A DNA stretch of 64,000 bases, taken from positions 2,942,068 through 3,006,067 of the forward strand of contig NW_024468910.1 of NCBI RefSeq assembly GCF_011745365.1, read 5' to 3'. Made by a program: the position numbers and the translations under genes. The DNA comes from Cryphonectria parasitica EP155. Its lineage: Eukaryota > Ascomycota > Sordariomycetes > Diaporthales > Cryphonectriaceae. This document shows positions 12,226 to 24,816 of this stretch, piece by piece (the stretch's first letter is position 1; the number at the start of each line of letters is the position of its first letter). The notes under the pieces were generated by a model that was given only the letters and a program-made list of their open reading frames with translations, did not search any database and was not told the DNA's origin.

Positions 12226-13041
12226 TCAGGCACTGTCACCCGTGGTGTCCTCGACCGGAGGGCATGTGCAGAAGAGGTTCAAGTCCCCATAGGCTGTAAC
12301 ACACTATTAGTATTTATACTTCTTGACCAATGCATGGGAATTTAGGGGGAAACCCGAAAAAAAAAAAAGAAAAGAAACAACTCACTATCATCCACCCTCC
12401 CGACGCTGGGCCAGAACTTCCTCTCCCTCAGCCACGGTAGCGGGTACACGGCCTTTTCGCGACTGTAGGGCCTGTCCCAGCTGTCCCCGACAATGTCTGC
12501 GATGGGGTGTGGCGCGTTCTTGAGCACGTTACCGACCTTGGGCACCTTGCCCTCCTCAACCTCACGGATCTCCTGGCGGATGCTGACAAGGGCATCGACG
12601 AAGCGGTCCAGCTCTTCGCGGCTCTCGCTCTCGGTGGGCTCGATCATGAGGGTGTTGGCGACTGGCCAGCTCATGGTGGGCGCGTGGAAGCCGTAGTCCT
12701 GCAGCCGCTTGGCGATATCGATGGCCTCGACGCCGGCCGTGGCCGCAAAAGGACGTGCGTCCAGGATGAACTCATGAGCGCAGCGGCCATGGGTGTTGGT
12801 GTACAGAATGGGGTAGTGGGGCCGCAGGCGGGAGAGGAGGTAGTTGGCATTGAGCAGGGTGGCCTGGGTGGCACGCTTGAGCCCCTCAGCGCCCATGAGC
12901 ATGTTGTACGCCCATGATATGGGCAGGATGCTAGCGCTGCCGTAGGGTGCGCTGGAGACGAGACCCGGCTGGGCGTCAGGGCCAGTGGGCGCAAGGTGTG
13001 GTGCCAAGTGGGCCCTGACGGCGATGGGGCCTACGCCGGGC

Positions 13042-13085
<44 letters not shown>

Positions 13086-15282
13086 GTGGCAGACGTCAGC
13101 GCCGATCTCGCCAGGGGAGCACAGGCCGATCTGGGCGTTCATGTTGGCGCCGTCCATGTAGACCTGGCCGCCGTGGGCGTGGACGATCTCGCAGACGCGC
13201 TTGACGGCAGGCTCGAAGACGCCAAAAGTCGACGGGTAGGTGACCATGATGGCGCCGAGCTGGGCGGCGTGCTTCTCGCACTTGGCCTCGAGGTCGGTCA
13301 AGTCCAGGTTGCCGGTTTTGGTGTCACACTTGATGGGCACGACGCGCATGCCAGCCATAGCGGCGGAGGCCGGGTTGGTGCCGTGGGCGGACACGGGGAT
13401 GAGGCAGATGTCACGGTCCTTGTGGCCGTTGGCCTCGTGGAACTTGCGGATGGCGCGGAGGCCGGCGAACTCGCCCTGTGCGCCCGAATTGGGCTGCAGC
13501 GAGACGGCGTCCATGGCGGTGATGCTCTTGAGCTGGTCCTCCAGGGAGGTGATCATCTTCAGGTACCCTTTGACCGTGTCGCGAGGCGCAAAGGGGTGCA
13601 CGTTGGCGAAGCCGGGCTTGGTGATGAGAGCCATTTCGGTGGATCCGTTCAGCTTCATCGTGCAGGAGCCCAACGGGATCATGGAGTGGACGAGCGACAG
13701 GTCCTTGGACTGCAGGTGGTGGATGTACCGCAACATCTCGGTCTCGGAGTGATGTGTGTTGAAGTTGGGGTGGGTGAGGTATCCGGACGTGCGCCTGAAC
13801 GGCTCAGCGACCTCCACCGTGCTGCTGTTCGCGTTGAGAAGCTTATCGACGGTCTTTAGGGCGGCCGCACCGGACTCGTCGGTGATGCACGCCACCAGGG
13901 CCGTCAAATCCTCCTTAGTAGTCGCCTCGTCGACGCTGATGCCGACCATATCATCGCCAAGGTGACGGAGGTGGATGCCACACTCCTTTGCCCGCCCCAG
14001 CAGGTCCGCAGCTGCTGAGCCTCGAAGCACTACGGTGTCGAAGAGGGAGGTATCCGTGACTACCTCCCAGACACCAGAGGCAGATGCAGCTTCTCTGACG
14101 ACGGCAGCACCCCTCATGACCTTCTCTGCGATCTCGCGCAGGCCCTTGGGCCCATGGTAGCAGGCGTACAGGGCGCTCATATTGGCAAGAAGGGCCTGAG
14201 CCGTGCAGACATTGCTGGTGGCCTTTTCTCTCCGGATGTGCTGCTCACGGGTCTGCAGCGCCAGCCTGAGAGCCTTTCCGCCGAGCCGATCTTTGGAGAC
14301 ACCAATGAGGCGGCCGGGCATCTTGCGCTTGTGCTTGTCCATAACGGCAAAGAAGGCGGCGTGGGGGCCTCCGAAGCCCATGGGAACACCGAGCCTCTGC
14401 GCGCTGCCGAAGGCGATGTCTGCGCCCCACTCGCCTGGGGGCGTCAGGACGGTCAGTGCCAGGAGATCGGTGGCCACGCTGAGGAGGGCGCCTTTGCTGT
14501 GGACGGCATCGGACAGGCCTCGGAAGTCCTTGATGCGGCCGTATGTGTCCGGGTACTGGACCATGACGCCAACAAGATCATCGCCCAAAGCCTCCAGGCG
14601 GCTGGTGAAGTTCTGCGAGAGGACATTGGCCGTCTCAATGGCAATGCCAAAGCCTTCGGCACGACTGCGCATAACGGCCAGGGTCTGCGGGTGTATGGCG
14701 TCCGACACGATATAGGTCTTCCCAGGTCTTCTGGCGCGAGAGGAGGAGAGGGTGTTCATGGACAGGGTCAGGGCCTCGGCAGCAGCAGTGCCCTCGTCGA
14801 GGAGGCTTGCGTTGGCCATGGGCAGACCAGTGAGGTCAGTAACCATGGTCTGGAAGTTCAGGAGCGACTCCAGACGGCCCTGGCTGATCTCGGCCTGGTA
14901 AGGGGTGTAGCTTGTGTACCAGGCGGGGCTCTCAAGGACGTTGCGCTTGATGACCTCGGGGACGAGGGTGCCGTAGTAGCCAGCGCCAATGTAGCTCTTG
15001 CCCTGCTGGATCTCATCCCTCTGCAGGGCCTCGACCAGGCCCAAGACCTCGGACTCGGGGAGGGCCTCGGTAACGGCAGCCTCGGTGGGCTGGTTGCTCT
15101 CTGAGCGCGCATTGGGAAAGAGTAGCCGCGAGGACAGGATGTCTGCAGGAATTACCTGGGCCACGAACTCGTCGAGAGATTTGACAGGCGGGTCCAGAGC
15201 CTGAAGCATGTCGGCCGTCTCAGCGTCATCTGGTCCGATGTGACGCCGAGGAAAGGTGTCCAGCATGGCATAGCTGGAAGAA

Positions 15283-15315
<33 letters not shown>

Positions 15316-15503
15316 TGCTTTCGGGTAAAGACCTTGCTGGTGCCAACGACACCATCTCGTGAGCAGGAGCGGCAGACCCATGGACGCTGGGCATTGGCCG
15401 CAAGCCGGAGGCTGAGGGCTGCATGCGTGCCCCTTGCTCCGGATGCTGCCGCCCTGCTCAGACGACCGAGGTGGCGCGAGATGGCCAAGCCATTGGCAGC
15501 CAT
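12226..15503 (-). CDS. GCV2: Glycine dehydrogenase (decarboxylating), P protein of the glycine cleavage system
   Basis: Two exons, 15503-12386 and 12293-12226, give 1061 residues. The intron starts GTGAGT, has a TACTAATA branch-like site and ends CAG. Splicing restores the conserved C-terminus (VDDTYGDLNLFCTCPPVED); without it the frame runs into the intron. The PLP-binding lysine is K811 in NLHKTFCIPHGGGGPG. The N-terminus is rich in Arg/Ser/Ala without acids, as expected of a mitochondrial presequence, and carries a long run of Ser (TCG codons) before the mature start (LDTFPRRHIGPDD). The P protein decarboxylates glycine and passes the aminomethyl group to the lipoyl H protein in the mitochondrial matrix. 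Length fits the family. It is divergent from TOM5 across 1.5 kb. Confidence 0.97.
15283..15315 (-). repeat. (TCG)n poly-serine tract in GCV2 leader
   Basis: About eleven GAC units on the plus strand read as Ser codons in the GCV2 presequence region, between the targeting peptide and the mature enzyme. Confidence 0.9.
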
Positions 15504-16988
15504 TGTTGCACGAGAGATGAAGTTTATGGGTGCTGAGACGAGAGTTGACTGTGGCTGCCACTCACTCAGCTCTGCTGAGCTTCCACCGTGTCAGAGGAGG
15601 ACGTGTCCAAGGTGAGACGGGTTGACTCTGTGTAGAGAGTGGATGGTGGGTGTCACAATCTGAGTGTGAGAAAGTCGCCGATGTGAGCTGCCGGCACAGC
15701 CTCGCCACTTGCGATAGGAATGTGTGTATGTACGTCTGAAGGGCGGGAGGCAAACACACACACTTGAAGGGGAGGGATGATGCAAAGAAAAGCCTGCCCA
15801 CACAGCCAAGGAGGAGAAGAAAGAAGGAGGAGGAGGAGGGAGAAGAGGATGAAGAGAAGGAGGGAGGTGCCACGATATGGAAGTAAAGACGGTGAGGAAA
15901 CAGGAGGGATAGGTATGCACGATCTGATATATCGAGAAAAAATGTCGGTGACTTTTCGAAGGAAATAGGAAGCTAATGTCTTTTCTCTCTCTTCCTTCTC
16001 CCCCCCTTCTTGCTTTTTCTTGTCTCTGGGCGCGGGCCGGTGCCGTCTGATGGTCCAACAGCGTCTGTGCCGATGCCCTTAAGTCGGAACTAAACCAGGG
16101 GCGGCGCCTTCTTCCTCTTGTCTTTCTTGACTCTGACGACGATTGGGAAGGAGCGATAGAGAGAAGAAGAAAAAATACCGGGATCACCTCACAAGATAAA
16201 AAACCAACCAGCTAATTACCATGGCAAGTATCAAGAATATTGTCAGTCATGGCTGTGAACAATGTGAATGAGTCGCGCATCTATTGGCAAAAGCGCTGTC
16301 TGTGGCCCGTCGATCGACTTTCCCGACCTCCAGTCACCGTGATCGGCTCTCAACGGCTTGACATGTTTGTTGATTTAGCCTTGGTGAAAGAGATAAGCAG
16401 CCGTGGGCAAAAAAAAAAAAAAAAAGGAAAAGGGAACCGGCTCTATACGATTGTAGTATGTAATACCTACTACGGGATGTGTTGTACTACGTAACATAGT
16501 AGCACGGATACATACTTTCCCCAGGAACTGTATGTACTGTGTGTACAATACATCCAGTAGCCGGCTTGAAGGCAAGAGAGAGGTCCGCAGCCCTGGCCGG
16601 TCGGAAGGATTGACAGCTATCGGTTACAACCGGAGCGGGTTCGCAGCTGTGAGCAACGTGGTTCTACATGAAGCTACGGTGGGATGCACACTGTAGTACC
16701 CAGTACGTACAATCTTGCCTGGTTACTGGCCCTACAGTCTGACCCCTTGTAACGGTCCGCTAATCAAACTGCCCCCCAAGACACACGCCCCCCTACAGTC
16801 AACACCTTATCGCTTATCGCCTTAGGGAAATTTTCGACATCGGAGCTGCTGGGCTATCTCTATCTGTCTATACTCGCACCAAAACTTTCTCTCACATGCC
16901 GTCATTGCTCCAGCACCCATAACCAACACCACGTCCAATCTTCCACCTTCCCTCCCGCCGTCCCACAGCGAAGCAGCCAGCCATCAAG
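15504..16988. promoter_or_regulatory. Divergent promoter region GCV2 / TOM5
   Basis: 1.5 kb between two divergent starts. It contains purine-rich tracts at 15800-15870, a poly-A run at 16409-16424 and a stretch near 16450-16560 rich in GTAC/TACGTA/GTAGTA motifs. No gene was found. Specific operator sites cannot be assigned from sequence alone. Confidence 0.5.
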
Positions 16989-17325
16989 ATGTTTGGAGGA
17001 GGATGTAAGTTATCTCTACTACAGTTGCATAAACCCACTTTTTCAAACACATATCCACCTTTTGCGTGCCCTGAGGCCTTACCGGCAGCTAACCATCCTC
17101 CGTGACGAGCAGTCCAGATGCCTCAGCTTTCAGCCGAAGAGCTGAGGGCTTCCGAGGCCCAGGCTTCCTACACCATCCAGCAGGGTGCCGCCGCCGCCGC
17201 GGCCCTCTACCTCTGTATGCTTCCTCCTCTGTCTCCTCCATATTCATCTGGTTGTGAACGCCTGCTGATCTCCCGTGGTCTGAACAGCCCCCTTCTTTAT
17301 CAATGCCGTTTGGAAGATCTTCTAA
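16989..17325 (+). CDS. TOM5: Tom5, small subunit of the mitochondrial outer-membrane translocase
   Basis: Three exons, 16989-17004, 17113-17214 and 17288-17325, encode 51 residues. It was found by joining exons because no single frame exceeds about 35 codons. Both introns are GT-AG (GTAAGT, GTATGC) and the frame closes exactly. The protein starts MFGGG, continues with an acidic/amphipathic segment (LSAEELRASEAQASYTI) and ends in a hydrophobic helix finishing SPFFINAVWKIF. This layout, a short acidic cytosolic part plus one C-terminal tail anchor, matches fungal Tom5, which helps hand precursors to the Tom40 channel. Assignment rests on the size and the N- and C-terminal motifs recalled from the family; another tiny mitochondrial protein is the alternative. 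Confidence 0.75.
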
Positions 17326-18617
17326 GCTCGTGAGGAGGCACCCCCCTTCTTGTGTGGACTGCATCGAGGAATCATTACGACCATTACAACGCGGATTGTA
17401 CGATTGAAACATTGATGATATCAGAGGGGTACTTTTGGGATACGGCATCATGGCTATGGTAAATAGCGTGTGGATATAGACGGCGGTCCCTGCTCCAAAA
17501 ATTCTCCATCTCTTGCGTCTTGGGCGCCATTCGGAAATATCATTGTACACCATATATGTACAACTACCACGGAGGGAATGCCAGAGTGCGCATGCTGCAG
17601 GTGGGAGCACTAACTCTCAGCTCTGAGCCTACGGATACAGCTATGGTCCCTTCCGCGGCCTTTTCCCCCAACATCCCACGCCTGCTCGGCACCAGAGTGA
17701 TCGAAGATTGCAGTAGGATGATAGGCTTTAATTAAGAAAATCTCGTTCTTCAGCAACATGTCTCAAACCCGGCTAGCTGACAATGCATACTGCTAAACTA
17801 GTCCGGTACCACAAGACAAGCCTCGTTCTTCAGCAGTAGTGACACGGAATAGCTCAACCTTTTCACGCCACAACAGGGCATATACATGTATATAGTCCTC
17901 ATATCAGACCTCGTCATCATGGTCAATCGAGTCTAGACCATCCCAAGCTGCAGCTGTTTGCACCTCCCGCATCTCATGGAAACTTCTTTGCCCGAATTCC
18001 CATCTAGGCCAAAGATATAGACTGCCATCGCTATGATTGGCTGACGACCGCAAGCGAGATACACAGATGTTGCAGCTGTAGGCCTGACAGAAAGCTGATG
18101 GATACGAGACCCTAACAAGGAAGCACATTTTTTCTCAGTTCGTTTCTCTATTGATCAGTTATGTTATTTCTTTTTGTGTTCTTTTTACACACCTGCACAA
18201 GTAGGTGAAAATAAGTATCCACATAGGGAATATAAGTACTCACCTCATAGAAAGCTTAGCTCTGTTCCCTAGACCAAGTTGGTAGCATTGCCCAACCTTG
18301 GCGAGAGCGCAGCCTCACTTACACTGGGGCCTATCACCTGCCGTTTCAGAAGAGCAGCACTGCCACTGACGCGGCGCCCACGGGAACACACTGTCTCTCA
18401 CAATACCCAGCGCCCCTCGAAACAACAACCCTTACCTACCCGCTACTCTCCTCTGTTCTTTGCCTCTTCCCCGCTGCGAAGACCACTTAACGTCTGTCCA
18501 TCCTATTTCTCCCTTCTCCTCTTCATCTCGCCAACCTTGCCCTAAGAACATTCTTCTCTTCCTTCCTTTTACTTGACACCACCATCAGAAACTCCATTGA
18601 AGAAAAGAAAGGAAAAA
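17326..18617. other. Intergenic TOM5 to LSB1-type gene
   Basis: 1.3 kb with the TOM5 3' end and the promoter of the SH3 gene. A CT-rich run of about 130 bases ends just upstream of the next ATG, as is common for fungal promoters. No gene is supported. Confidence 0.55.
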
Positions 18618-19616
18618 ATGGCAGACCGTCAAGACATCATCGAGAACAACCGGTCCATCCGAACCATTAAGAATGTACGTCTTTCTCCCCCAAACGCAAA
18701 AACGTACTATCTGTGACACGAGATGACACACGCACACACACACATACACACACACACATGACCTCCAGTCCCGGAAAATTGACGATTCTAACACAAACTC
18801 CTTTGTTCTTCTCTCTAGGAACTCGAGGCCCTTCTCGAGAAGGGTGTCATCCCCTACAACACCTACGAATCCATCCACGCTCTCCTCCCCGCCGAGAGCC
18901 CCCTCAACGGCTACCTGCAGCAACACAAGCAGCCCACTACCTCATCACCATCAGCAACACCAGCGGCAGCACGTGTAGCCTCTCCTATCGCCAGCCCAGC
19001 ATCCACGGGCCCGCCCCCCAGCTACGCCCAGACCACCGGCTCGCAACCGCCCGCCCTCCCCAACCGCAACAAGAACGGAGAAAGCGGACCCCCGGCCCCG
19101 CCTCCGAGCAAGCCCGTCATTGCCCGGGCACGCGCACTCTACCACTATGCCGCGACCGACGGCCGCGACGTGTCTCTCGACCGCAACGACCAAGTTGCCG
19201 TCTACGAGTACATGAACGCCGACTGGTGGATGGGCCGCAACGAGCGCACCCTGCAGGAGGGCATCTTCCCGCGGACCTATGTCGAGGTGGTGCCTGACCA
19301 TGGCAACAAGGGTGGCATCGGCGAGAAGGCGGGCGGCGTGTCCTACTACCGGGGCCAGCAGCAGCAGCACGCCTACACTGGTCCCCAGCAGCCGCAGTAT
19401 GGTGGATACCCGCCGCCGCCCGGCCCACAGCAGCAGAACCCGTACAACAGCTCGGTGCCGCCGATGGCGGTGGCCGAACAGCCGCAGCAGCAGCAGGGTC
19501 AAGGAGGCGGAAAGGCTGGAGAGATGGGCAAGAAGTTTGGCAAGAAGCTGGGGAACGCAGCCATCTTTGGCGCTGGCGCCAGTATTGGCAGCAACATTGT
19601 CAATTCCATCTTTTAG
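18618..19616 (+). CDS. SH3-domain protein of the Lsb1/Pin3 type
   Basis: Two exons, 18618-18674 and 18819-19616, give 284 residues; the intron (GTACGT...TAG) carries a CA microsatellite. The N-terminal helix (DIIENNRSIRTIKN-ELEALLEKGVIP) is followed by a Pro/Ser/Thr-rich linker containing PPPSY (84-88), a PPxY motif that Rsp5-type WW domains bind. The SH3 domain is about 120-179 (ARALYHYAA, DWWMGR, GIFPRTYVEVV). The C-terminus is Gln/Pro-rich and ends with a Gly/Ala segment like that of Lsb1/Lsb2. In yeast, Lsb1/Lsb2 bind Las17/WASP and restrain actin nucleation in endocytosis. The domain order and PY motif support the family; the direct role here is inferred. Confidence 0.82.
18727..18759. 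repeat. (CA)n microsatellite inside an intron
   Basis: An imperfect CA run lies in the first intron of the SH3 gene, between its donor at 18675 and acceptor at 18818. Confidence 0.85.
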
Positions 19617-20053
19617 AGGAGACGAGATGAGTATTCTCCTGATTGGGCACTGTTGCTGACGAGTAAGGCCGTACCCGTGATGGGAAGAGAAGAGAGAGAG
19701 CCATGTGTATTACTCATGCGTAGGGCATACATTTCGGTTTTTTTATATAGGGATTTCATGATGGGCGTTGGATGGCGTCTTCTTTGGCATATTTCGATAA
19801 TTTCCGAATGATGAGGGGTTCTTTCCATTTTATTGTTCTTGATCCAGCTGGTATAGTTCAGTATATATGCATGACCTCGCGCAGATAAAGTTTTAATCTT
19901 TTTGAACAGTCTTCTGACACTATAGTCTATCATTGATCACACCTTTTTCCTCATCTTGTTTTGTCTGCTCCAAGTCTACATACAATACAGACTCCTGTTT
20001 GGGGGGGGGGGGGGGGTTTGTTGATTCTCATTCACATCATTCGCCAAGGGCTT
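19617..20053. other. Convergent 3' region with G16 homopolymer
   Basis: This separates the convergent SH3 gene and PrpD. It holds a run of sixteen G at 20001-20016 and AT-rich 3'-UTR-like sequence. No gene. Confidence 0.6.
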
Positions 20054-21938
20054 TTACAGGAACTCGCTCTTGTCGACCACGTACAGGTCAACGTACTCGT
20101 CGACCGCCAAGCCCTCAAGTTTCTGCCTGTCGGCGCCCAGGTCCACCAGCTGCTTCACCTTGTCGGCGCTGTAGTGAGGCTCCAGGTGCCTCTTGAACTT
20201 GGCCATGATCTCGGGCTTGGCCTCCTCACGGCGCAGCCTGTGGCCGAGCGGGGCCTCGACGACGACCTCCTCCAGCACGGTGCCGTCGTTCAGCTCGACA
20301 GTCAGGGCGTTGCTGATGGTGCGCAGCGCCGGGTCATGGTAGTCCTTGGTAAAGGCCGGGTCCTCGACGCACTTGATCTTCTGGCGCAGGGACTCGACCA
20401 GGGGGGATGTGGCGGCCTCGCTGCCGTCGGTGTAGTCGGTGGCCTGCAGGCGGCCAAAGACGAGCATGACGGCGCACATGTACTGCACGCAGTGGTCGCG
20501 GTCGGCGAAGTTGTCCATGGGCTTGAATTGCTTGTCGATGATGCGCACGCAGGCCTCGTGGGTCCGGTTCGTGATGGCCTTGATGTCGGCGGCGGACTTG
20601 CCCTGGGCCTTGAGGGTGTTGAAGATCTTCTGGGACGCCTCGATGGCGGTCTGCGAGTGGAACTCGGCTGGTGGTGCGGGACGACATGGTCAGAGAGGGA
20701 AGCCAGAAAGGGTGGGAAGAGGAGGAGGGAGGGTTTGATGCAACGTACCTGGATACGAGACCTTGAAGAGAACATTCTCCATCACGTAGCTGCCGTAGGG
20801 CCTCTGGAACTCAAACTTCTTGCCCTTGAACAGCACGTCGTAGAAGCCCCACACGGGCGCGGACAGCACGGTGGGCACGCCCGACTCGCCCTTGATGACC
20901 TTGAGCACGAGGTTGACGGCGCGCTGGCAGGCATCGCCGGCAGCCCACGACTTGCGCGACATGGTGTTGGGCGAGTGGCGGTAGGTGCGCAGGGACTGAC
21001 CGTCGACCCAGGCCTGGGTGATGGCGTCGGCGGTCTGCTTCTCGCTCAGGCCCAGCATGCCGGAGACGACGGCGGTGCTGGCGACCTTGACCAGCACGAC
21101 GTGGTCCAGACCGACCTTGTTGAACGAGTTCTCCAGGGCCAGACACCCCTGGATCTCGTGGGCCTTGATCATGCCCTCCAACACATCCCGCACCGTGAAG
21201 ATCTTGCCGCCTGCGAGGTTCCCGCCGGCCTTGTTGGTCCGATTCACCCAGTCGGCGACAGCCAGGATGGCGCCCAGGTTGTCAGAAGGGTGGCCCCACT
21301 CGGCGGCGAGCCAGCAGTCGTTGTAGTCCAGCCAGCGGATCATGGCGCCGATGTTGAAGGCGCCATTGACGGGGTCGAGCTGGAAGGGGGTGCCAAAGAC
21401 CTTGGTGCCATTGGGCACGACGGTGCCGGGCACGATAGGGCCCAGCAGCTTGGTGCACTCCTTGAAGCGCAGGCCCTCGAGGCCACAGCCGATGGTGTCG
21501 AGGAAGACGAAGCGGGCCGTGTCGAACTGTTGGTGTTGGTGGTGGTGGTGGTCGGCGGTTAGCCTCGGCTGCCGCGGGGTATGAAGTAAAAGCGGAGGAG
21601 GGGAAAGGGTTGAGATGGACACTTACGGCGAGGTCAGAGTCGACCGAGTAACTGTGGATGTAATTGGCGATGTCCTTGATCTCTGGATCATAGCCCACGC
21701 CCTCAGAGGGCTTGGGAGTAGTGGCGGCGGCGGACTGCAGAGAAGCCATGGTGTGGAAGCGGGATGTTGTTGTTCGGGAGAGGCTTCGAGGGGCGGCGCT
21801 GAATCCCGAGGTCGGTGATGATGATGACGATGCTCCACTGCCCAGAAGCGAGACTGACCGTACAGCCTGACGAGATGCCGCGTAATTAGCGTTCTGGAGG
21901 CGTAGTGATCTCGACAGAGCACGATTGACGGCCGACAT
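20054..21938 (-). CDS. prpD: 2-methylcitrate dehydratase (PrpD family), mitochondrial
   Basis: Three exons, 21938-21627, 21526-20749 and 20667-20054, encode 567 residues. Donors are GTAAGT and GTACGT, acceptors CAG; the frame closes at both joins. The first about 65 residues are Arg/Ser-rich and lack acids (mitochondrial presequence). The PrpD/MmgE fold follows: [16 protein letters not shown], then [40 protein letters not shown], and a C-terminal domain with [11 protein letters not shown] and [16 protein letters not shown]. The enzyme dehydrates 2-methylcitrate in the methylcitrate cycle, the route by which fungi remove toxic propionyl-CoA. Length fits fungal PrpD. An in-frame ATG within the presequence would not change the assignment. 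Confidence 0.95.
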
Positions 21939-22520
21939 GGTGTCTTGATCTTCTTGGAGGGGAATGGAGAGATTGTGTGAGGGTATCAAAGTTGGGGGGA
22001 GGGGAATGGACACTCTAGTACAGCAGGTGCTGAAGCTACCCAAGCTACCCCATGAGCCGAGGAGGGTGTCGAATTAATACGTAGATAGTGCTCAGCCATT
22101 GATTCCCGAGGCTAAACGCTCCAACGGCAACAGCCATTCTCCCCCTGTCCTCCATGGGGTGGTGGAATTTATGGGGTTCAATTGGGGGTGGCTTCTTGAT
22201 GAGGGGAAAAGGGCCCCCTCCATACAAGATCTACAATTTCTTACCCCACAGTGGTTGTTGTTCCTCACAGGGCCTATAATTCAGGTACTAGTGATACCCA
22301 GAAGCCAGCACAGGTTCACGTTTGGGGGTTCAGTCAGCACATGTGAAAATGTGCAACCAATGTAACAATGCACTTAGTTGCATCATGAGCATGTCCAATA
22401 TCTCTCCTTCAGAATGCAGTGTGCCACCATACTTTCCTGGTCTATATAATGAATAAATATATTGGTATCATCTTGTCTATCAGTAATTACAGCCTAACCA
22501 CAGTGTCCTTCTAAATGTTA
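21939..22520. other. Intergenic PrpD promoter / thioesterase 3' end
   Basis: 580 bases between PrpD (transcribed away) and the 3' end of the thioesterase. A polypurine patch lies just upstream of the PrpD start. No gene. Confidence 0.55.
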
Positions 22521-23852
22521 TCACAGCTTTGCCTTCTCTGTGCCCTCTGGTGCCTTGATTCTCACAACACCCTAGAAGAAGCCATGTCAGTACTTGGTGA
22601 ATATTCATGAAGATGAGGAAGAAGAGTGCAAGGCAGTCAGCCTGTCTCCATAAACTCACCTCTTGGAAGCATGTGGCCAATAGAGTGCCATCCTTGGAAA
22701 AGATCCTCTGTGTCACCACACCACGCCCGTCGCCCGCCCAGGGGCTCTCCATCTCGCTCAGCATCCACTCGTCCGCCTTCACCTTCCTAGGCTCGTGGAA
22801 GTAGATTGAGTGGTCCAGGCTGACCATCATGCCTATCTCTGGCCTGTCCTTCCAAAAGTCCCTAAACTCCTCGAAGCTCTGTGCCCCTGAGCCTCTGCCG
22901 CCTGTCTCGAACCCCTCAAAGTCGTTCAGCTTGCGGACGTGTTCCTGCACATCCGGCGGCAGCGAGGAGAACTCCCGCGCCGGGAACGGGTACCGCCACA
23001 GCTTGTGAATCCGCGAGATGGTCCCGATGAAGTACGAGTCCGACACGTACGCCAGCGCGTTGAGATGCGCCTGGCGGCCTCCGGCCTCTGAGATCCGACC
23101 CCTCGCCCTGTACCACTGCCGCAGCTTCTTGGTCTGCGGCGAGCCATCGCCGTTGTTCACGACCACAGCGCGGTGGCTCTGGAATGGCCCCGAGCTTGCC
23201 AGCTCCAGCTCGTCCTCAAAATCATCCGGCGGTGGCTCCACGGGCAGGCCTGTCGCCGCATCGCATGGCATGGGCGCTGCGTGCCGCACCACGCCGTCCT
23301 TGAACTCGTGGTTCGGCACCGGCGCCGAGGAAGGGTGTGCCACGCTCTCCTTGACAAAGGACATGGTCGTCGTGAAGATGGCCCGCCCCCGCTGGCGGGC
23401 CTGCACGGTCCGCGTCGCGTAGGATCGGCCGTCGCGGACCTTCTCTACGTGGAAGAGCACGGGGATGTCGGCCGACCCAGCCAGGATGAAGTAGCAGTGG
23501 CACGAGTGCACCGCAAAGTCGTCTGGGACCGTCTTTTGCCCTGCAGCAAGGCACATAGCGATCATGGTGCCGCCGAAGACGCCACGGGCCCCTGGTGGGT
23601 GCCACAGAGGACGCTTGTTGGTAAAGATGTTCTGAGAGAGGAGAGAAAATCGTCAGCCTTGTCAGTCTCTGGAGGATAGAGTGTGTGGCGTTATGCTAAG
23701 ATGGAGGTGAACTGGGGGTTTATCGAGGGACTCACAGGGCCGATGACGCTGAGATCCAACACGTCTAGTGCATTCTCGATGGGCGCCTTGTCTGGGTCGT
23801 CAGGCGGCGGCCGAATGAGCGTGGGCCGGTCACTGGCCCCTTCTTCACTCAT
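22521..23852 (-). CDS. TES1: Peroxisomal acyl-CoA thioesterase, type II (TesB/Acot8 family)
   Basis: Three exons, 23852-23736, 23631-22660 and 22571-22521, give 379 residues. Both joins are phase 0 (GTGAGT donors; CAG and TAG acceptors). Double hot-dog family features are present: NIFTNKRPLWHPPGARGVFGG, then FHVEKVRDGRSYATRTVQARQRG, and in the C-terminal half MVSLDHSIYFHEPRKVKADEWMLSE and RIFSKDGTLLATCFQEG. The last exon encodes only 16 residues and ends in Ala-Lys-Leu, a peroxisomal targeting signal type 1. The enzyme hydrolyses fatty acyl-CoAs in peroxisomes and links to beta-oxidation. Retention of the last intron (88 nt) would give an unrelated tail without the signal. Confidence 0.93.
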
Positions 23853-24816
23853 CTTGAAGCCCTGTGTCAGACCACAGATCGGGCACTGAGCACGCAGGTA
23901 AGAAGTATGTAGACAGGTAGACAAGTAGATAGTAGGCAATACTGATCAGGGATTAGACTGGTAAGTATGTAAAGACACAGTAAGCTTAATGATCGCAAGC
24001 TTGCAAGCCAGCTAAAGGGGAGGTGCCAGGGGACGAAAATTCTGAGTTGTTTCGTCAATAGATAACAGCCTTTATGTCAAGAAGAGAATGTTCTCATGAA
24101 GAACATTTGAAGTGTAGAGGCAAAGATAGAGTATTGAACAAAAATGAAAGAAATTCTTTCGGGCATCGAGTTCATTTGGTCTGGTCTGGTCTTCGTCCCC
24201 TGGCGATAAATACGTATCCGATCCTCAATGTCTTTTTTGCCGAGGTTCGGCGTCTGAGCGTCCTCGCGTTTAAACCGCTGCGCGCTGCAAAGTTCCCGTA
24301 TTAACACCGCGCCAGTTTCGGCCCTAGGGCAGTAGCGCTTTACCTTCTAAAGTGTGCTGCTAAATACAAGCCCGGCTGCATGTGAGGACCCACCAACGCT
24401 AGAGAGCCTGACAGCATTTGTATAGTACTTGGCAAATTAGAGACCCTGTTTTGGTGAATTGAAGCCCAGGCTCATCATCCAATATCTTGATGGTAGTGCT
24501 CTTGGAAAGGGAATTCTCTCTATATAACACTGATAGTGCGAAACATTCTGAACGAGGATTGTTTGCATGAAAATACAGCATGCAAATGCATGCAAGAAAC
24601 TCGTCCTGTGTGAGGGCCAGTGACTTACTGGCCCGTGCGTGCCTGACGGACACCCGCCCTGCCTTTCCTAGATAGCTTCAGCCATCCTGGGCTTGGCTGG
24701 CTGGCTTTCCTTCCCTCCTTCTGTCTTTCTACTGCACAGTCTCTTGATAGGGTCTTTTCCGTAAATCCAGTAGGAACAACGGTGAAAATAACCAGATGTC
24801 ATTACCCCACAGCAAC
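23853..24816. other. Intergenic stretch, about 1 kb
   Basis: Promoter side of the thioesterase and 3' side of the decayed membrane-protein gene. No supported gene. Confidence 0.5.

Noticed and set aside
12996..15104. Long plus-strand frames (287 and 316 codons) opposite GCV2
   Set aside because: Antisense shadows of the glycine dehydrogenase, caused by its codon bias.
17904..18128. 74-codon minus-strand frame
   Set aside because: Short, no motif, and lies in the TOM5 to LSB1-type gene intergenic region with no splice partners.
19961..21562. 533-codon plus-strand frame opposite PrpD
   Set aside because: Antisense shadow; it crosses the PrpD introns and the G16 run and shows only Val/Gly/Leu/His-rich shadow composition.
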